NCBI GenBank assembly: GCA_003694205.1
Contig: RFKS01000194.1
Span: 1-6,790, forward strand
Direction of reading: 5' to 3'
DNA: 6,790 nucleotides
DNA from: Alphaproteobacteria bacterium
GTDB lineage: Bacteria; Pseudomonadota; Alphaproteobacteria; Sphingomonadales; Rhodothalassiaceae
Shown: piece after piece, positions 5,859 to 6,790 of the stretch
Position numbering within the stretch: the first letter of the stretch is position 1
How the letters are laid out: every line of letters begins with the position of its first letter
Notes under the pieces: generated by a model
Database searches by the model: none
Seen by the model: the letters and a program-made list of their open reading frames with translations, nothing else
What the model was told of the DNA's origin: nothing
Translations under genes and position numbers: made by a program

Positions 5859-5890
5859 GGCGCGAAGGGGTGTTCCTGTCCCCTCGCGCC
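5859..5890 (+). terminator. Strong hairpin ending the psp operon
   Basis: GGCGCGAAGGGG (5859-5870) faces CCCCTCGCGCC (5880-5890) over a 9-base loop, giving 11 base pairs, mostly G-C, with a single bulged A. It lies 49 bases after the pspC stop and is the best candidate end for the psp transcript. No T-run follows on either strand, so it may act as an atypical terminator or as a 3'-end stabiliser with Rho. Confidence 0.5.
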
Positions 5891-5917
5891 AAAGATGCGC
5901 CCCGTTCCGCCTCACCA

Positions 5918-5941
5918 CGATCGTTGCGCCTGAAACGATCG
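5918..5941. promoter_or_regulatory. Perfect 8-bp dyad upstream of the receptor promoter
   Basis: CGATCGTT (5918-5925) is repeated in inverted form as AACGATCG (5934-5941) with an 8-base spacer. Half-sites are 16 bases apart centre to centre, and the dyad ends about 20 bases before the putative -35 element at 5963. It may be a regulator-binding site for the TonB-dependent receptor gene. The bound protein cannot be named; an RNA hairpin is a less likely reading because it precedes the predicted start. Confidence 0.4.
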
Positions 5942-5962
5942 AAAGTTTGCCTCAATCGGCCA

Positions 5963-5991
5963 TTGCCCGGAAAATATTCCCGACCTATAAA
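5963..5991 (+). promoter_or_regulatory. Putative sigma-70-type promoter of the TonB-dependent receptor gene
   Basis: TTGCCC (5963-5968), a 17-base spacer and TATAAA (5986-5991) form a good housekeeping-type promoter in an AT-enriched patch. The predicted start is near 5997-5999, leaving a leader of about 60 bases before the ATG at 6060. Confidence 0.6.
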
Positions 5992-5998
5992 GGAGATA

Positions 5999-6030
5999 TG
6001 CCCATACGGGTCGCGCAGCGGATATGGGCA
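5999..6030 (+). other. Hairpin at the predicted 5' end of the receptor mRNA
   Basis: TGCCCATA (5999-6006) pairs perfectly with TATGGGCA (6023-6030) around a 16-base GC-rich loop. It begins at the predicted transcription start and ends 17 bases before the GGAGG ribosome site at 6048-6052, so it would not mask that site. A 5'-terminal stem of this sort commonly slows mRNA decay; alternatively the DNA dyad is an operator just downstream of the start site. Confidence 0.4.
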
Positions 6031-6059
6031 GTCTGAAATATAGATGCGGAGGAAACACC

Positions 6060-6790
6060 ATGTCGGGCTTGAAAATGGCGCGGCGCCGGGTTCTCGCCGG
6101 TGCCGTTGCGGGCGTCAGCATTCCGGTTCTCTTTCTGGCTCAGGGGGCGCTTGCGCAGTCGCAGGCACAATCCGACCAGACCGCCGGTGAGGAGATCGGT
6201 CTCGAGGAGATCATCGTCACGGGTTCGCGTATCAAGCGCACCAACCTGACCTCGCCCAATCCGGTCACCGTCGTCGATTCGACGCAGATCCTCGCCTCCG
6301 GCGAAACGGACATCTCGACGCTCCTGCGCGAGATCCCGGCATTGCACAGCTCGCTTCCGGCAAACCAGTCCGACCAGAATGGCGCACCGTCGGGTGTGGG
6401 GCTGCTCAACCTTCGCGGTCTCGGCACGGAGCGCACGCTGGTGCTCGTCAATGGCCGCCGCCATGTCGCAGGTGTGCAGGGTACGGCGAGTGTCGATGTC
6501 TCGACCATCCCGGTCGCCCTCATCGATCGCATCGAGACGCCGACGGGTGGCGTGTCGGCCATCTACGGTGCCGACGGTGTCAGCGGCGTGGTGAACTTCA
6601 TCCTCAAGGATGATTTCGAGGGCCTCGACTACCGGGCCCAGGGCGGCATCACCGACGATGGGGATGGCGCCGAGTACTTCCTGAGCGCCACCGGTGGCTT
6701 CAATTTCGACGACGGTCGCGGCAATGCCGTCGTTAATGTCGAATATACGCACAATGACAAGATCAATGTGGCCGATCGCAAGTTTGCCGG
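6060..6790 (+). CDS. TonB-dependent outer-membrane receptor, N-terminal part
   Basis: Starts at ATG 6060 with GGAGG at 6048-6052, 7 bases upstream, and runs open for 243 codons to the right edge; such receptors are usually 700-1000 residues, so most of the barrel is missing. Residues 1-32 form a signal peptide (MSGLKMARRRVLAG, hydrophobic core, likely cut after ALA32). A TonB-box-like EEIIVTGSRI stands at about 49-58, then the plug domain: NPVTVVDSTQIL, TDISTLLREIPAL, NLRGLGTERTLVLVNGRRH, STIPVALIDRIETPTGGVSA and IYGADGVSGVVNFILK. The first barrel strands start near DYRAQGGITDDG and FLSATGGFNFDDGRG. The protein imports a scarce ligand (iron chelate, cobalamin, glycan or similar) across the outer membrane using TonB/ExbBD energy. 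The TGSRI/SPNPVTVV style is common in sphingomonad and caulobacter receptors, where substrates are diverse; none can be assigned here. Confidence 0.94.
   Translation, partial: MSGLKMARRRVLAGAVAGVSIPVLFLAQGALAQSQAQSDQTAGEEIGLEEIIVTGSRIKRTNLTSPNPVTVVDSTQILASGETDISTLLREIPALHSSLPANQSDQNGAPSGVGLLNLRGLGTERTLVLVNGRRHVAGVQGTASVDVSTIPVALIDRIETPTGGVSAIYGADGVSGVVNFILKDDFEGLDYRAQGGITDDGDGAEYFLSATGGFNFDDGRGNAVVNVEYTHNDKINVADRKFA

Noticed and set aside
5301..5918. A 205-codon minus-strand frame covering pspB/pspC
   Set aside because: Antisense shadow of two clear psp genes, with no domain or ribosome site.
5998..6036. 12-codon ATG frame (MPIRVAQRIWAV) in the receptor leader
   Set aside because: The AGGAG is only 2 bases from the ATG and the ATG is at the predicted transcription start. 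The sequence is explained as well by the hairpin; leaderless translation cannot be excluded but is unsupported.
1..6790. CRISPR arrays, tRNA/rRNA genes, insertion sequences, phage attachment sites
   Set aside because: No regularly spaced repeats, no cloverleaf or rRNA-like segment, no transposase or terminal inverted repeats were seen on reading both strands.

Overview
The window is about two-thirds G+C with strongly GC-rich third codon positions. Its gene set (a MetX-type acyltransferase, a complete PspF/PspA/PspB/PspC envelope-stress locus, and a TonB-dependent receptor whose N-terminus is of the kind common in sphingomonads and caulobacters) fits a Gram-negative alphaproteobacterium. The genus cannot be fixed from the sequence.

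Layout, left to right: (1) 2-958, +: the 3' five-sixths of metX, a homoserine O-acyltransferase cut by the left edge. (2) Converging on it with only 7 bases between the stop codons, a minus-strand cluster reads from right to left: pspF (4056-3037), a small membrane protein (about 2923-2669) and a secreted amidohydrolase (2672-966). The last two overlap by ATGA. (3) 4057-4241 is the divergent control region, with a canonical sigma-54 promoter facing right, a good sigma-70-type promoter facing left into pspF, repeated AAGAAAT-type boxes that may be PspF enhancer sites, and a weak IHF-like site. (4) On the plus strand follows an unrecognised 55-residue Arg-tailed leader gene (4242-4409), then pspA (4502-5185), pspB (5198-5437) and pspC (5424-5810). 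(5) 5811-6059 is intergenic, with hairpins behind pspC, a palindrome, a TTGCCC-N17-TATAAA promoter and a hairpin at the predicted mRNA 5' end. (6) 6060-6790, +: the start of a TonB-dependent outer-membrane receptor, cut by the right edge.

How it works together: by analogy with E. coli, PspF is a sigma-54 activator lacking a receiver domain. PspA holds it inactive until envelope stress recruits PspA to the membrane, with PspB/PspC as sensors. PspF Trp56, the residue known to matter for PspA control, is conserved here. The first product of the sigma-54 transcript should be the new leader protein rather than PspA, and the pspF transcript probably also carries the small membrane protein and a periplasmic hydrolase. 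These two attachments to an otherwise textbook psp module are the most novel part of the window.
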